Shown here: piece by piece, positions 7,512 to 15,964 of the stretch
Position numbering within the stretch: the first letter of the stretch is position 1
Layout of the letters: the number at the start of each line of letters is the position of its first letter
Assembly: GCA_035454605.1 (NCBI GenBank)
Contig: DATIGQ010000188.1
Span: 1-48,634, forward strand
Reading direction: 5' to 3'
Length of the DNA: 48,634 nt
DNA from: Terriglobales bacterium
GTDB lineage: Bacteria > Acidobacteriota > Terriglobia > Terriglobales > Acidobacteriaceae
Made by a program: the position numbers and the translations under genes
Notes under the pieces: model-generated
The model's database searches: none
The model's input: only the letters and a program-made list of their open reading frames with translations
Told to the model about the DNA's origin: nothing

Positions 7512-10500
7512 ATGTCTCAGTTCGTCCATCTTCATCTGCACACCGATTACTCGCTGCTCGACGGCGCCTGTGAAGTGGAGAAGCTGGTTTCGGTGGTGAG
7601 AGGTCACGGCATGCCGGCCGTGGCCGTTACCGACCACGGCAACATGTTCGCGGCAGTGCATTTCTACAACGCCGCCCGCGCCCAGGGGATTCGGCCCATC
7701 CTGGGCTGTGAGCTGTACATTTCCAAGAAGGAAGACCACCGGGTGTCCGAGGGCGACAGCAGCTACAACCATCTGCTGGTGCTGGCGGAGAATGACGAGG
7801 GTTATCGCAACCTGGTCAAGATCACATCCGAAGCTTCGCTGCACGGCTTCTATTACAAGCCGCGCGTCAGCAAGAAGTTCCTGGCCGAGCATGCCCGGGG
7901 CCTCATCTGCCTCTCCGGCTGCCTGAAGGGAGAGATCCCGGAACTGCTGGTGGCGGGAAAGTATGAGGCGGCCCGGGAAGCCGTGGGTTTCTACCGCGAC
8001 GTGTTCGGCAAGGAAAACTTCTTCCTGGAAATCCAGGACCACCAGGGCCTACCGGCCGAACGCCAGATTCATCCCGAACTGTTCCGTCTGGAAAAAGACA
8101 CGGGCGTTCCGCTGGTCGCGACCAACGACAGCCACTATCTCTGCGAGGACGACGCCCACGCGCAGGATGTGCTCATCTGCATCCAAACCGGCAAGTCCAT
8201 CCAGGACCCCAACCGGCTGCGCTTCGCAACCAAGCAGTTCTACCTAAAGAGCTACGAGGAGATGCTGAGCCTCTTCCAGGAGGCGCCCCAAACGCTGGCG
8301 CGCACGCTGGCCATCGCCGAGCGTTGCCATGTGAAGCTGGAGAAGGTAGCCAACCCGTTCCCGCACTTTGAGGTGCCGGACGGGTTCACGCTCGACAGTT
8401 ATTTTGAGCACGTCACGCGCCAGGGGTTCGCGCGGCGGAGGGAGGTTGTGAGGGAACTGGAGCGGCAGGGGCGGCTGCGCAGTCCGCTGAGTGAGTACGA
8501 GCAGCGGCTGTCCCACGAGATCGACATCATTCGGCAGATGCGCTTTTCCGGTTACTTCCTCATCGTCTGGGACTTCGTGCGGTACGCCCGCGAGAATCAT
8601 ATCCCGGTGGGTCCGGGGCGCGGCTCGGCGGCGGGGTCGCTGGTCTCCTATTCGCTGGGAATCACCGACATCGATCCGCTGCAGAACGGGCTGCTGTTCG
8701 AGCGCTTCCTGAACCCAGAACGCGTGTCCATGCCGGATATCGACATCGACTTCTGCATGAACCGGCGCGGCGAGGTCATCGACTACGTGACGCAGCGTTA
8801 CGGGCGCGAGAACGTGGCCCAGATCATCACCTTCGGTACCTTGGCCGCCAAGGCCGCCATCAAAGACGTGGGGCGCGCCATGGACATGCCTTATCCCGAA
8901 GTGGACCGCATCGCCAAGTTGGTGCCGGCACAGATCAACATCACCCTGGAGCAGGCGTTGCGGGATTCCCCCCAGTTGCAAGCCGCCTACCAGGACGACC
9001 CGCGAGTACGCGAACTGATCGACACTGCGCGCAAGCTCGAAGGCATGGTGCGCAACGCGGGAGTGCACGCCGCGGGCGTGGTGATTTCGCCGCAGCCGCT
9101 CATCGATCTGGTGCCGCTGCACCGCACCAAGAACGAGGAGATCGTCACCGCGTTCGATATGAATGCGGTGGAAAAGATGGGCCTGCTGAAGATGGACTTC
9201 CTCGGGCTCACGACCCTCACCATCATCGACGACGCTCTGCGGCTGATTGCGCAGACCCGCGGCCGGCCGCTCGACCTCGACGCCGAGCCCCTCGATGACC
9301 GCGAGACCTATGAGAGGGTCTTCCATCGCGCCTTGACTTCGGGCGTGTTCCAATTCGAGTCGCACGGAATGCGCGACGTGCTGCGGCGCTACCGGCCCAC
9401 TTCCGTCGAAGACCTGACGGCGCTCAACGCGTTGTACCGCCCCGGCCCCATCCAGGGAGGCATGATCGATGACTTTATCGAACGCAAGCACGGTCGTCGC
9501 GCCATCCACTACGAATTGCCGGAGCTGGAAGAGATCTTGAAAGAGACCCTGGGGGTGATCGTCTACCAGGAACAGGTGATGCAGATCGCCAATCGGCTGG
9601 CGGGCTACTCGCTCGGCGAGGCCGACTTGCTGCGCCGCGCCATGGGCAAGAAGAAACCCGAAGAGATGGCCGCGCAGCGCGACAAGTTCATCACCGGAGC
9701 CGTGCAGCGCGGTTTTCCGGAGCGGAAGGTGGCGAAGATCTTCGACCTCATGGAGCAGTTCGCCGGATACGGCTTCAACAAGTCGCATTCCGCCGCCTAC
9801 GCCTTGCTCGCCTACCACACCGCCTATCTGAAGACGCACTACCCGGTGGAGTTCATGGCGGCGTTGCTGACCTCGGAGACCGGCAACACCGACAAGGTGG
9901 TGAAGTACATCAACGAGTGCCGCGAAATGGGCATTCCCGTGGAGCCGCCGGATATCAACGTGAGCGACGCCAACTTCACCCCGCACGGTGAGGCCATCCG
10001 CTTCGGCCTGGCCGCCGTGAAGAATGTGGGCCACAGCGCCATTGATTCCATCCTCGCGGCCCGCCAGAAGCTGGGGCGTTTCCGATCGCTGTTCGAGTTC
10101 TGCGAGAACGTGGACCTTCGGCTGATGAACAAGCGGGTGCTGGAGTCGCTGATCAAGAGCGGCGCCCTGGATTCACTCGGCCGTCGTGCCCAGCTCATGG
10201 AGGCGCTCGACCGCGCCATCGAGCGCGGGCAGAAGGCACAGCGAGACGCGGAAGCCGGCCAGCACGGCCTGTTCGGCGTGTTTGAAGAGCCGGGCGAGCC
10301 TGCCGCTGATCGCCTGCCCGACGTTCCCGATTGGGACGAGCATCAGCGCCTGGCCGGCGAGAAAGAAGTCGTCGGCTTCTTTCTCACCGGACACCCGCTC
10401 GAGAAGTACCGCGGCAAGCTGGCCGATTTCCGCGCGCTCGACACCGACGGCATCGCCGGCCTCAAACAAAGCACCGGGCGCGACGAGGTCCTGGCCGGCG

Positions 10501-10982
10501 GCATACTGGCGAATATCCGTGTGCAGCGGTCGCGCAAGGGCGAGCTGTATGCGCAGGGCACGCTGGAGGACATGGCGGGCTCGGTCGACATTCTGGTTTT
10601 CCCGGAAGCCTACCGCCGGCTGCATGAGCGTCTGAAGCTGGATGTCCCGGTGCTGGTGCGCGGCGGGGTGCGGGTGGAGGAAGGAGCATCGCCGCGCCTG
10701 CTGATCAGCGAGATCACGCCGCTCGAGGAAGCCCAGCCCAAGCTGCCCCGCTCCCTGCGCATTCGCATCCCGCTCGATGTGGCCACCGAGGACACCATCG
10801 ACGCCCTGCACAACATCTGCCGCGAACGGCGCGGCGAAGCCCGGGTCTTGTTCGACGTGGAACGGGAAGGGGATTTCATGGTGGTCATGGAGGCGGAAGG
10901 CTATAATGTTCTTCCCGACCGGACCTTCATCGCCCGCGTTGAGGAGCTCTGCGGCCGCGGCAGCGTCCGCGTAATTGACTGA
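7512..10982 (+). CDS. dnaE: DNA polymerase III subunit alpha
   Basis: The protein has 1156 residues, close to the E. coli replicative polymerase (1160). The PHP domain starts immediately (VHLHLHTDYSLLDG, His6/His8/His10, then VTDHGN). The polymerase palm has PGRGSAAGSLVSYSLG near 367 and PDIDIDF with Asp409, Asp411 and Asp413. The third catalytic Asp is in KMDFLGL (Asp562). GYGFNKSHSAAYALLAYHTAYL follows in the fingers region, then a helix-hairpin-helix region and an OB-fold near 1000-1060 (LAGGILANIRVQRSRKGELY). The ATG at 7512 gives the family N-terminus MSQFVHLHLH; an in-frame ATG at 7467 would add 15 unconserved residues. It has no clear Shine-Dalgarno sequence. No frameshift or missing catalytic residue is seen. 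Confidence 0.96.
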   Translation: MSQFVHLHLHTDYSLLDGACEVEKLVSVVRGHGMPAVAVTDHGNMFAAVHFYNAARAQGIRPILGCELYISKKEDHRVSEGDSSYNHLLVLAENDEGYRNLVKITSEASLHGFYYKPRVSKKFLAEHARGLICLSGCLKGEIPELLVAGKYEAAREAVGFYRDVFGKENFFLEIQDHQGLPAERQIHPELFRLEKDTGVPLVATNDSHYLCEDDAHAQDVLICIQTGKSIQDPNRLRFATKQFYLKSYEEMLSLFQEAPQTLARTLAIAERCHVKLEKVANPFPHFEVPDGFTLDSYFEHVTRQGFARRREVVRELERQGRLRSPLSEYEQRLSHEIDIIRQMRFSGYFLIVWDFVRYARENHIPVGPGRGSAAGSLVSYSLGITDIDPLQNGLLFERFLNPERVSMPDIDIDFCMNRRGEVIDYVTQRYGRENVAQIITFGTLAAKAAIKDVGRAMDMPYPEVDRIAKLVPAQINITLEQALRDSPQLQAAYQDDPRVRELIDTARKLEGMVRNAGVHAAGVVISPQPLIDLVPLHRTKNEEIVTAFDMNAVEKMGLLKMDFLGLTTLTIIDDALRLIAQTRGRPLDLDAEPLDDRETYERVFHRALTSGVFQFESHGMRDVLRRYRPTSVEDLTALNALYRPGPIQGGMIDDFIERKHGRRAIHYELPELEEILKETLGVIVYQEQVMQIANRLAGYSLGEADLLRRAMGKKKPEEMAAQRDKFITGAVQRGFPERKVAKIFDLMEQFAGYGFNKSHSAAYALLAYHTAYLKTHYPVEFMAALLTSETGNTDKVVKYINECREMGIPVEPPDINVSDANFTPHGEAIRFGLAAVKNVGHSAIDSILAARQKLGRFRSLFEFCENVDLRLMNKRVLESLIKSGALDSLGRRAQLMEALDRAIERGQKAQRDAEAGQHGLFGVFEEPGEPAADRLPDVPDWDEHQRLAGEKEVVGFFLTGHPLEKYRGKLADFRALDTDGIAGLKQSTGRDEVLAGGILANIRVQRSRKGELYAQGTLEDMAGSVDILVFPEAYRRLHERLKLDVPVLVRGGVRVEEGASPRLLISEITPLEEAQPKLPRSLRIRIPLDVATEDTIDALHNICRERRGEARVLFDVEREGDFMVVMEAEGYNVLPDRTFIARVEELCGRGSVRVID

Positions 10983-11000
10983 ATCGCAGAGAGTCTTTCG

Positions 11001-11022
11001 GCCCTGGCCGCTGACCAGGGGC
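11001..11022 (+). promoter_or_regulatory. Hairpin in the accA leader that covers its ribosome-binding site
   Basis: CCCTGG (11002-11007) can pair with CCAGGG (11015-11020) around a 7-nt loop in the 50-nt gap between dnaE and accA. The only purine-rich Shine-Dalgarno candidate, AGGGG (11017-11021), lies in the 3' arm, 11 nt before the accA ATG. The structure could limit accA translation. Confidence 0.4.
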
Positions 11023-11032
11023 TACCGTCCCT

Positions 11033-11986
11033 ATGGAACCCACCACCAAGGCGCAACGCGAGCTCGAGGATATCGAGAAGCAGATCGAGCGCTTGCGGTC
11101 CGTGGCCGGCTCGAACCAGGAGGCCCGGCGCCAGCTTGAAGACCTGCACGAGCAGGTGGCGGCGCTGCGGGAACAGTTCTATACCCACCTGGCATGGCAG
11201 AAGACCGAGCTGGCCCGGCATTCGCAACGTCCCTACACCCTCGATTACGTGGAGCGCGTCTTCACGGACTGGTGCGAGCTGCACGGGGACCGCGTCTTTG
11301 GCGACGATCCGGCGCTGGTCTGCGGCCTGGCTCGCTTTCATGGCAACGAAGTCATGGTCATCGGGCACCAGAAGGGTCGTGACACCAAGCAGCGCCTCTA
11401 TCGCAACTTCGGCCAGGCGAATCCCGAGGGCTATCGCAAAGCGTTGCGCTTGATGAAGCTGGCAGAAAAGTTCGGCCGGCCCATCATTACCCTGATCGAC
11501 ACACCCGGCGCCTATCCCGGCCTGGGGGCGGAAGAACGAGGCCAGGCCGAGGCCATCGCCCGCAACCTGCGCGAGATGGCGCGCATCGAGGTGCCGATAC
11601 TGGCTGTCATCACGGGGGAGGGCGGTTCGGGAGGCGCGCTGGCCATCGCCGTCGCCGACCGCGTGCTCATGCTGGAGAACGCCATCTATTCGGTGATCTC
11701 GCCCGAAGGTTGCGCTTCCATCATGTGGCGCGACGCCGCGAAGAAAGACCTGGCAGCCCAGGCCCTGCGCATCACCGCGCGCGACTTGATGGAATTGGAG
11801 TGCGTGGACGAGATTGTTCCCGAGCCCGAGGGCGGGGCGCACACCAACCACGAGGATGCGGCGGTGCTGCTGGATACCGCGCTGTGGCGCCACTTCAAGA
11901 CCGTGCTGGAGATGCCGCCTGCGGAGTTGCTGGAGAGTCGCTATCAGAAGTTCCGCCGAATGGCGCAATTCTTCACCGAATCCTAG
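11033..11986 (+). CDS. accA: Acetyl-CoA carboxylase carboxyltransferase subunit alpha
   Basis: The protein has 317 residues (E. coli AccA 319). It is half of the carboxyltransferase that moves CO2 from biotin-BCCP to acetyl-CoA, giving malonyl-CoA for fatty acid synthesis. The N-terminal ~55 residues form a helical, Glu/Arg-rich segment. The crotonase-like carboxyltransferase domain contains [50 protein letters not shown] and [16 protein letters not shown], with [15 protein letters not shown] as the oxyanion-hole region. AccD, AccB and AccC are not in the window. The gene follows dnaE by 50 nt; the pair is also neighbouring in E. coli, where accA lies downstream of dnaE. Confidence 0.95.
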   Translation: MEPTTKAQRELEDIEKQIERLRSVAGSNQEARRQLEDLHEQVAALREQFYTHLAWQKTELARHSQRPYTLDYVERVFTDWCELHGDRVFGDDPALVCGLARFHGNEVMVIGHQKGRDTKQRLYRNFGQANPEGYRKALRLMKLAEKFGRPIITLIDTPGAYPGLGAEERGQAEAIARNLREMARIEVPILAVITGEGGSGGALAIAVADRVLMLENAIYSVISPEGCASIMWRDAAKKDLAAQALRITARDLMELECVDEIVPEPEGGAHTNHEDAAVLLDTALWRHFKTVLEMPPAELLESRYQKFRRMAQFFTES

Positions 11987-12035
11987 CGTCGTCACAGGCT
12001 GTTGTGCGGCCGTGCGACAGCCCGGCGGGGTGCCG

Positions 12036-12070
12036 TATAATAAAAATTCAGCTTGTTGATTCTGAAAGGG
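12036..12070 (+). promoter_or_regulatory. Promoter -10 and ribosome-binding site of korA
   Basis: A consensus TATAAT (12036-12041) lies in the gap after accA, and AAAGGG (12065-12070) lies 10 nt before the korA ATG. No clear -35 is visible at 17 nt (TGCGAC). The leader would be about 33 nt. Confidence 0.5.
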
Positions 12071-12080
12071 ATAGTCACGC

Positions 12081-13919
12081 ATGGCCATTGGGGATGTAGC
12101 CGTCCAGGAAGCTCCCACCCGCTCCGGCGATAAGCGCATAGTCAACGACTTCAGCCTGCAGGTCGCGACGGTGAACGGCTCGGGCTCGCAGACCGCCAAC
12201 ATGGTTCTGTTGCGCTCCATCTTTCAGATGGGTGTGCCGGTCTCAGGCAAGAACCTGTTTCCCTCCAACATCGCCGGCCTGCCCACCTGGTTCACCATCC
12301 GCGCCAACAAGCACGGGTACATTGCGCGCAAGAAGGAAATCGACTTCCTTATTGCCATGAACCCGGAGACGGCGCAGGAAGACGTGATGTCGCTCTCACC
12401 GGGCGCGGCCGTGCTGTATGACGAGCACCTGAACCTGTCGCGCCTGCGCAGCGACCTCACCTTCTATGCGGCCCCGTTCGACAAGCTGGTGGTGCCCGTC
12501 TGCCCGGAAGCCAAGCTGCGCAAGCTGGTGAAGAACATGCTCTATGTAGGTGTAGGTGCCCAACTGTTGGACATCGACATGGGGCAGATCGAAAAGGCGC
12601 TGCGCAAGCAGTTCAAGAAGAAGGTCAAGGCCGCCGACCTGAACTGGGGAGCGGTCCAGGCCGGCTACGACTACGCTAAGGCCACGTTCCCCAAGGCCGA
12701 CCCGTACCACGTGGCGCCCATGAACAAGACCCAGGGCAAGATCATCATCGAGGGCAACGCCGCTTGCGCGCTGGGCGCGATGTTCGCCGGCGTCACCGTG
12801 GTCACCTGGTATCCCATCACGCCCTCGTCCTCGCTTTGCGAGCAGTTGATCGACTACATGAAGCGCTACCGCATCGGCCCTGACGGCAAGGCCACCTTCG
12901 CCATCGTGCAGGCGGAGGACGAGCTGGCCGCGGTGGGCATGGTGATCGGCGCGGGGTGGGCGGGCGCGCGCTCCATGACTTCGACCTCGGGCCCCGGCAT
13001 CTCCCTGATGGCGGAGTTCACCGGCCTGGGCTATTACGCCGAAGTTCCCGGCGTCATCGTGGACGTGCAGCGCGTCGGCCCCTCCACCGGCCTGCCCACG
13101 CGCACCATGCAGGGGGACATGAGCTTCTGCGCCATGCTCTCCCACGGAGACACGCGCCACATCATGGTCATCCCGTCTTCGGTCGAGGAGTGCTTCAGCA
13201 TGATGGGCGATGCCTTCGAACTGGCCGAGCACTTCCAGACCCCCATCTTCGTCATGACCGACCTCGACCTGGGCATGAACAACTGGATGGCCGATGCGTT
13301 CACCTACCCGGAGAAGCCCATCCAGCGCGGCAAGGTTCTCAGCCAGCAGGATCTCGAGCGCTTGGGTAGCTTCGCGCGTTACAAGGATGTGGATGGCGAC
13401 GCGGTCGGCTGGCGCACCCTTCCCGGTACCGACCACCCCAAGGCCAGTTACTTCACGCGCGGCAGCGGCCACAATGAGAAGGCCCAGTACAGCGAGCGTC
13501 CCGACGACTACCAGAACAACATGGACCGGTTGCGCAAGAAGCTGGAGGTCGCCAAGCGCCACGTGCCCCAACCGGAAATCGCGGGCGACGGCAAGGCTAA
13601 GGTGGGCATCATCGCGTTCGGGACCACGCACTGGGCCATCGTCGAGAGCCGTGACCAGCTGCGCGACGAGTACAAGCTGGAGACCGATTACCTGCGCCTG
13701 CGCGCGTATCCCTTCACCGCTCAGGTGGAAGACTTCGTCCGCCGGCACGAGCGCGTGTATGTAGTCGAGCAGAACCGTGACGCGCAGGTGCGCGACCTGC
13801 TGCGCATCGACCTCGACCCCACCCTGGCGCCGCGCCTTCGGAGCGTGCGCCACTACAACGGGCTGCCCATCGATGCCCGTTCCGTCACCGACGAGATTGT
13901 TTCCCAGGAGGGCAAGTAG
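12081..13919 (+). CDS. korA: 2-oxoglutarate (2-oxoacid):ferredoxin oxidoreductase, fused gamma-alpha subunit
   Basis: The protein has 612 residues. The N-terminal ~200 residues match the gamma domain of 2-oxoacid:ferredoxin oxidoreductases (GSQTANMVLLRSIFQMGVPV, then GKNLFPSNIAGLPTWF). The rest is the alpha, pyrimidine-binding domain (GNAACALGAMFAGVTVVTWYP, then PSSSLCEQL; TSTSGPGISLMAEFTGLGYY). A C-terminal transketolase-like domain ends in YVVEQNRDAQ. With KorB it would oxidatively decarboxylate 2-oxoglutarate to succinyl-CoA, reducing ferredoxin, or run in reverse. The GPSTGLPTRTMQGD segment is typical of the 2-oxoglutarate group, but substrate cannot be proved from sequence. korB follows after 2 nt. 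Confidence 0.88.
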   Translation: MAIGDVAVQEAPTRSGDKRIVNDFSLQVATVNGSGSQTANMVLLRSIFQMGVPVSGKNLFPSNIAGLPTWFTIRANKHGYIARKKEIDFLIAMNPETAQEDVMSLSPGAAVLYDEHLNLSRLRSDLTFYAAPFDKLVVPVCPEAKLRKLVKNMLYVGVGAQLLDIDMGQIEKALRKQFKKKVKAADLNWGAVQAGYDYAKATFPKADPYHVAPMNKTQGKIIIEGNAACALGAMFAGVTVVTWYPITPSSSLCEQLIDYMKRYRIGPDGKATFAIVQAEDELAAVGMVIGAGWAGARSMTSTSGPGISLMAEFTGLGYYAEVPGVIVDVQRVGPSTGLPTRTMQGDMSFCAMLSHGDTRHIMVIPSSVEECFSMMGDAFELAEHFQTPIFVMTDLDLGMNNWMADAFTYPEKPIQRGKVLSQQDLERLGSFARYKDVDGDAVGWRTLPGTDHPKASYFTRGSGHNEKAQYSERPDDYQNNMDRLRKKLEVAKRHVPQPEIAGDGKAKVGIIAFGTTHWAIVESRDQLRDEYKLETDYLRLRAYPFTAQVEDFVRRHERVYVVEQNRDAQVRDLLRIDLDPTLAPRLRSVRHYNGLPIDARSVTDEIVSQEGK

Positions 13920-13921
13920 AC

Positions 13922-14965
13922 ATGGGCACCGCACCCACACCGGTGGCCGAGAAGACCAACCGCATCGGCCTGACCGTGATCGAGTACAAGGGCGGCAAGA
14001 CCACGCTGTGCGCCGGCTGCGGCCACAACGCCATCTCCGAGCGCATCATCGACGCCCTCTATGAAATGGGCGTCAAGCCGGAAACCGTGGCCAAGTTCTC
14101 GGGCATCGGCTGCTCCTCCAAGAGCCCGGCCTACTTCTTGAGCCGCTCGCATTCTTTCAACGCCGTGCACGGGCGCATGCCGGCTGTGGCTACGGGCGCC
14201 CTGCTGGCCAACCGGACGCTTCGCGGCATCGGCGTCAGCGGCGACGGCGACACGGCCTCCATCGGTATGGGCCAGTTCGTCCACCTCATGCGCCGCAACA
14301 TGCCCATCATCTACATCATCGAGGACAATGGCGTGTACGGGCTCACCAAGGGCCAGTTTTCCGCCACCGCCGATTTGGGTTCCAAGCTCAAGACCGGTGT
14401 GGTCAACGACCTGCCCGCCATCGATACCTGCGCCATGGCCATCGAACTGGGAGCCACGTTCGTGGGCCGTTCTTTCTCCGGCGACAAGCGACAACTGCTC
14501 GCCATGCTCAAGGCCGCGATCGCCCACAACGGTACGGCCATGCTGGACGTGATCTCGCCCTGCGTTACCTTCAACGACCACGAAGGCTCTACCAAGTCGT
14601 ACAAGTACGTGAAAGAACACGACGAGCCGGTGCACGACGTCAGCTTCGTTCCGTTTTTCGAGGAGATCGACGTTCAGTACGATCCCGGCACGACCATTGA
14701 GGTGACCATGCACGACGGATCGCACCTGCGCCTGCGCAAGCTGCACGACGAGTACGATCCCACCAACAAGATCGAAGCCATCCGCACGCTGTTGGAGGCA
14801 CACGATAAGGGCGAGGTATTGACCGGTGTCTTCTACGTGGCTCCCGACAAGCCCAACTTCCTCGAATTGCTGCACATCACCGAAGCTCCTCTGGCGACCC
14901 TGCCGGAGTCAGTGGTCCGCCCACCGCGCCAGGCGCTCGATGAGGTGATGGAAGAGCTGCGTTGA
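13922..14965 (+). CDS. korB: 2-oxoglutarate (2-oxoacid):ferredoxin oxidoreductase, beta subunit
   Basis: The protein has 347 residues and carries the thiamine diphosphate site. GDGD at 107-110 begins the TPP/Mg motif, which ends at EDNGVYGLTKGQ. Cysteines for an iron-sulfur cluster are visible: CAGCGH (Cys30, Cys33), GIGCSSK (Cys64) and a later Cys in ISPCVTFNDHEGS. This is the standard KorB arrangement. It sits 2 nt after korA and must be co-translated. A ferredoxin gene lies about 600 nt downstream, but it has its own promoter and is of the 2Fe type, so it is not clearly the electron acceptor. Confidence 0.9.
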   Translation: MGTAPTPVAEKTNRIGLTVIEYKGGKTTLCAGCGHNAISERIIDALYEMGVKPETVAKFSGIGCSSKSPAYFLSRSHSFNAVHGRMPAVATGALLANRTLRGIGVSGDGDTASIGMGQFVHLMRRNMPIIYIIEDNGVYGLTKGQFSATADLGSKLKTGVVNDLPAIDTCAMAIELGATFVGRSFSGDKRQLLAMLKAAIAHNGTAMLDVISPCVTFNDHEGSTKSYKYVKEHDEPVHDVSFVPFFEEIDVQYDPGTTIEVTMHDGSHLRLRKLHDEYDPTNKIEAIRTLLEAHDKGEVLTGVFYVAPDKPNFLELLHITEAPLATLPESVVRPPRQALDEVMEELR

Positions 14966-15040
14966 GCCGGTCTTGCCGGTTGAGCTCCGGCGAGTCCCCA
15001 GGCTGAATCCTGAGCGAGTGAAGGGAAGTCCTGCCCAGCC

Positions 15041-15280
15041 TCAGGCTGTCCGCTTGTTGTTTTTGGGCGGAACCGCCTGACCGGAGTGTTCGGGGCTCTC
15101 GCCGGGCTCGGGGAAGTCCGTATCGTATTCCTTGGCCAACGGGTCAACGCCGCGGTGTCCGAGTTGGCCGGTGAGTGAAACCGGAAGCCGCTCTCCCGGG
15201 CGCTCGGCTTCCGTTGCTCCCTTCGCCAAATCGCTGTCCCTGCGTTTTCTTTGCTTTGCCTTGCGCCGGTTCTTCTGCAT
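15041..15280 (-). CDS. Probable small basic protein of unknown function
   Basis: A 79-residue minus-strand frame fills part of the korB-ferredoxin gap. It begins with a strongly basic segment (MQKNRRKAKQRKRRDSDLAK) and ends with an acidic, Pro-rich segment (EYDTDFPEPGESPEHSGQ) and a Lys/Asn tail. The ATG at 15280-15278 has a good Shine-Dalgarno GGGAG 6 nt upstream, which chose this start; the frame stays open upstream, so an earlier TTG cannot be excluded. The composition and RBS look more like a gene than the competing frames on either strand. I do not recognise the family. The charged, low-complexity character suggests a disordered nucleic-acid- or ribosome-associated protein, which is speculation. 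Confidence 0.5.
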   Translation of the reverse strand: MQKNRRKAKQRKRRDSDLAKGATEAERPGERLPVSLTGQLGHRGVDPLAKEYDTDFPEPGESPEHSGQAVPPKNNKRTA

Positions 15281-15577
15281 GAGTAGCTCCCGCCACGCGT
15301 CCTCGGAGCTAGTGTGCTCCCAGACGGGCAAGCGCCACAAGGCAAGCGCAACTTTCGGCCTCCGGCTGGGTTCAGATTCGATGAAGGCAGTGGGAAGTCT
15401 GATGCCGGGTGAGTTGGACCTCCGGTCACGTCGCTGAATCGTGCCCTGGCGCCGGTCCGTGAGGTTCTCGAGGGCAGCCGTTCCGCCTCCTTGGACCGTG
15501 GCCGGCTGCCCCTCGTCTTTCTCCCGGCCGGCTTTTGCGCGGTTGCCTCCCGCCGGGTAGAATCGCTGTCCACGCCT
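15281..15577. other. Intergenic stretch before the ferredoxin gene
   Basis: About 300 bases without a convincing gene. Frames are open on both strands, as usual at this GC content, but none has a ribosome-binding site or recognisable protein pattern. The right end holds the ferredoxin promoter; the left end holds the upstream region of the small minus-strand gene. Confidence 0.5.
15535..15563 (+). promoter_or_regulatory. Promoter of the [2Fe-2S] ferredoxin gene
   Basis: TTGCGC (15535-15540) and TAGAAT (15558-15563) are separated by exactly 17 nt, a good sigma-70-type spacing. The -10 ends only 14 nt before the ATG at 15578, so transcription would start about 7-8 nt before the start codon. 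Confidence 0.55.
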
Positions 15578-15901
15578 ATGAGCACGCCTGGTCCGCTGTT
15601 CCGCCCCTACGAGCGGATGGTCAAGATCCAGATCAAGGGCAAGGAGTTCACCGTGCCCGACGGCAACATGCTGCTGCGCGTGTTTCAGTTCCTGGCGCCC
15701 GAGACCATTCCCTACGGCCGCTTCTGCTGGAACGAGGACTGCCAGTACTGCCGCGTCACCTATGACCACGGCGAGGGCACCCCCAGCCACGTCGCCCTTT
15801 CCTGCAAGCTGATGGTCAAGGGCGGTATGCGGGTCACCGAATTCGCCCAGGAGATCAAGTACTGCCTGCGCACGCTCGACCTGGGCGACGAGAAGAAGTA
15901 G
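15578..15901 (+). CDS. [2Fe-2S] ferredoxin-like protein
   Basis: A protein of 107 residues. The cluster-binding cysteines are CWNEDCQYC (C-x4-C-x2-C) followed 17 residues later by the Cys of ALSCKL, the order expected for a plant/adrenodoxin-type ferredoxin fold. The N-terminal strands VKIQIKGKEFTVPDG also fit this beta-grasp fold. It is a small soluble electron carrier; the partner is unknown. KorAB upstream is a candidate by proximity only. The ATG at 15578 was preferred over ATG 15617 because the promoter places transcription just before it; neither has a strong Shine-Dalgarno sequence. Confidence 0.8.
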   Translation: MSTPGPLFRPYERMVKIQIKGKEFTVPDGNMLLRVFQFLAPETIPYGRFCWNEDCQYCRVTYDHGEGTPSHVALSCKLMVKGGMRVTEFAQEIKYCLRTLDLGDEKK

Positions 15902-15964
15902 CAGGATTTTCGCCCTGGTAGGCCCGCCTGCGGTATCATTCGTGCCTTCCCGCCGAGGTGCCCC

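Noticed and set aside
8244-10034. 596-residue minus-strand frame opposite dnaE
   Set aside because: Shadow of a well-supported polymerase gene; no recognisable motif or ribosome-binding site.
15132-15437. 101-residue forward frame in the korB-ferredoxin gap
   Set aside because: Ser/Arg/Leu-rich translation with no ribosome-binding site. The opposite-strand frame ending at 15041 is better supported.
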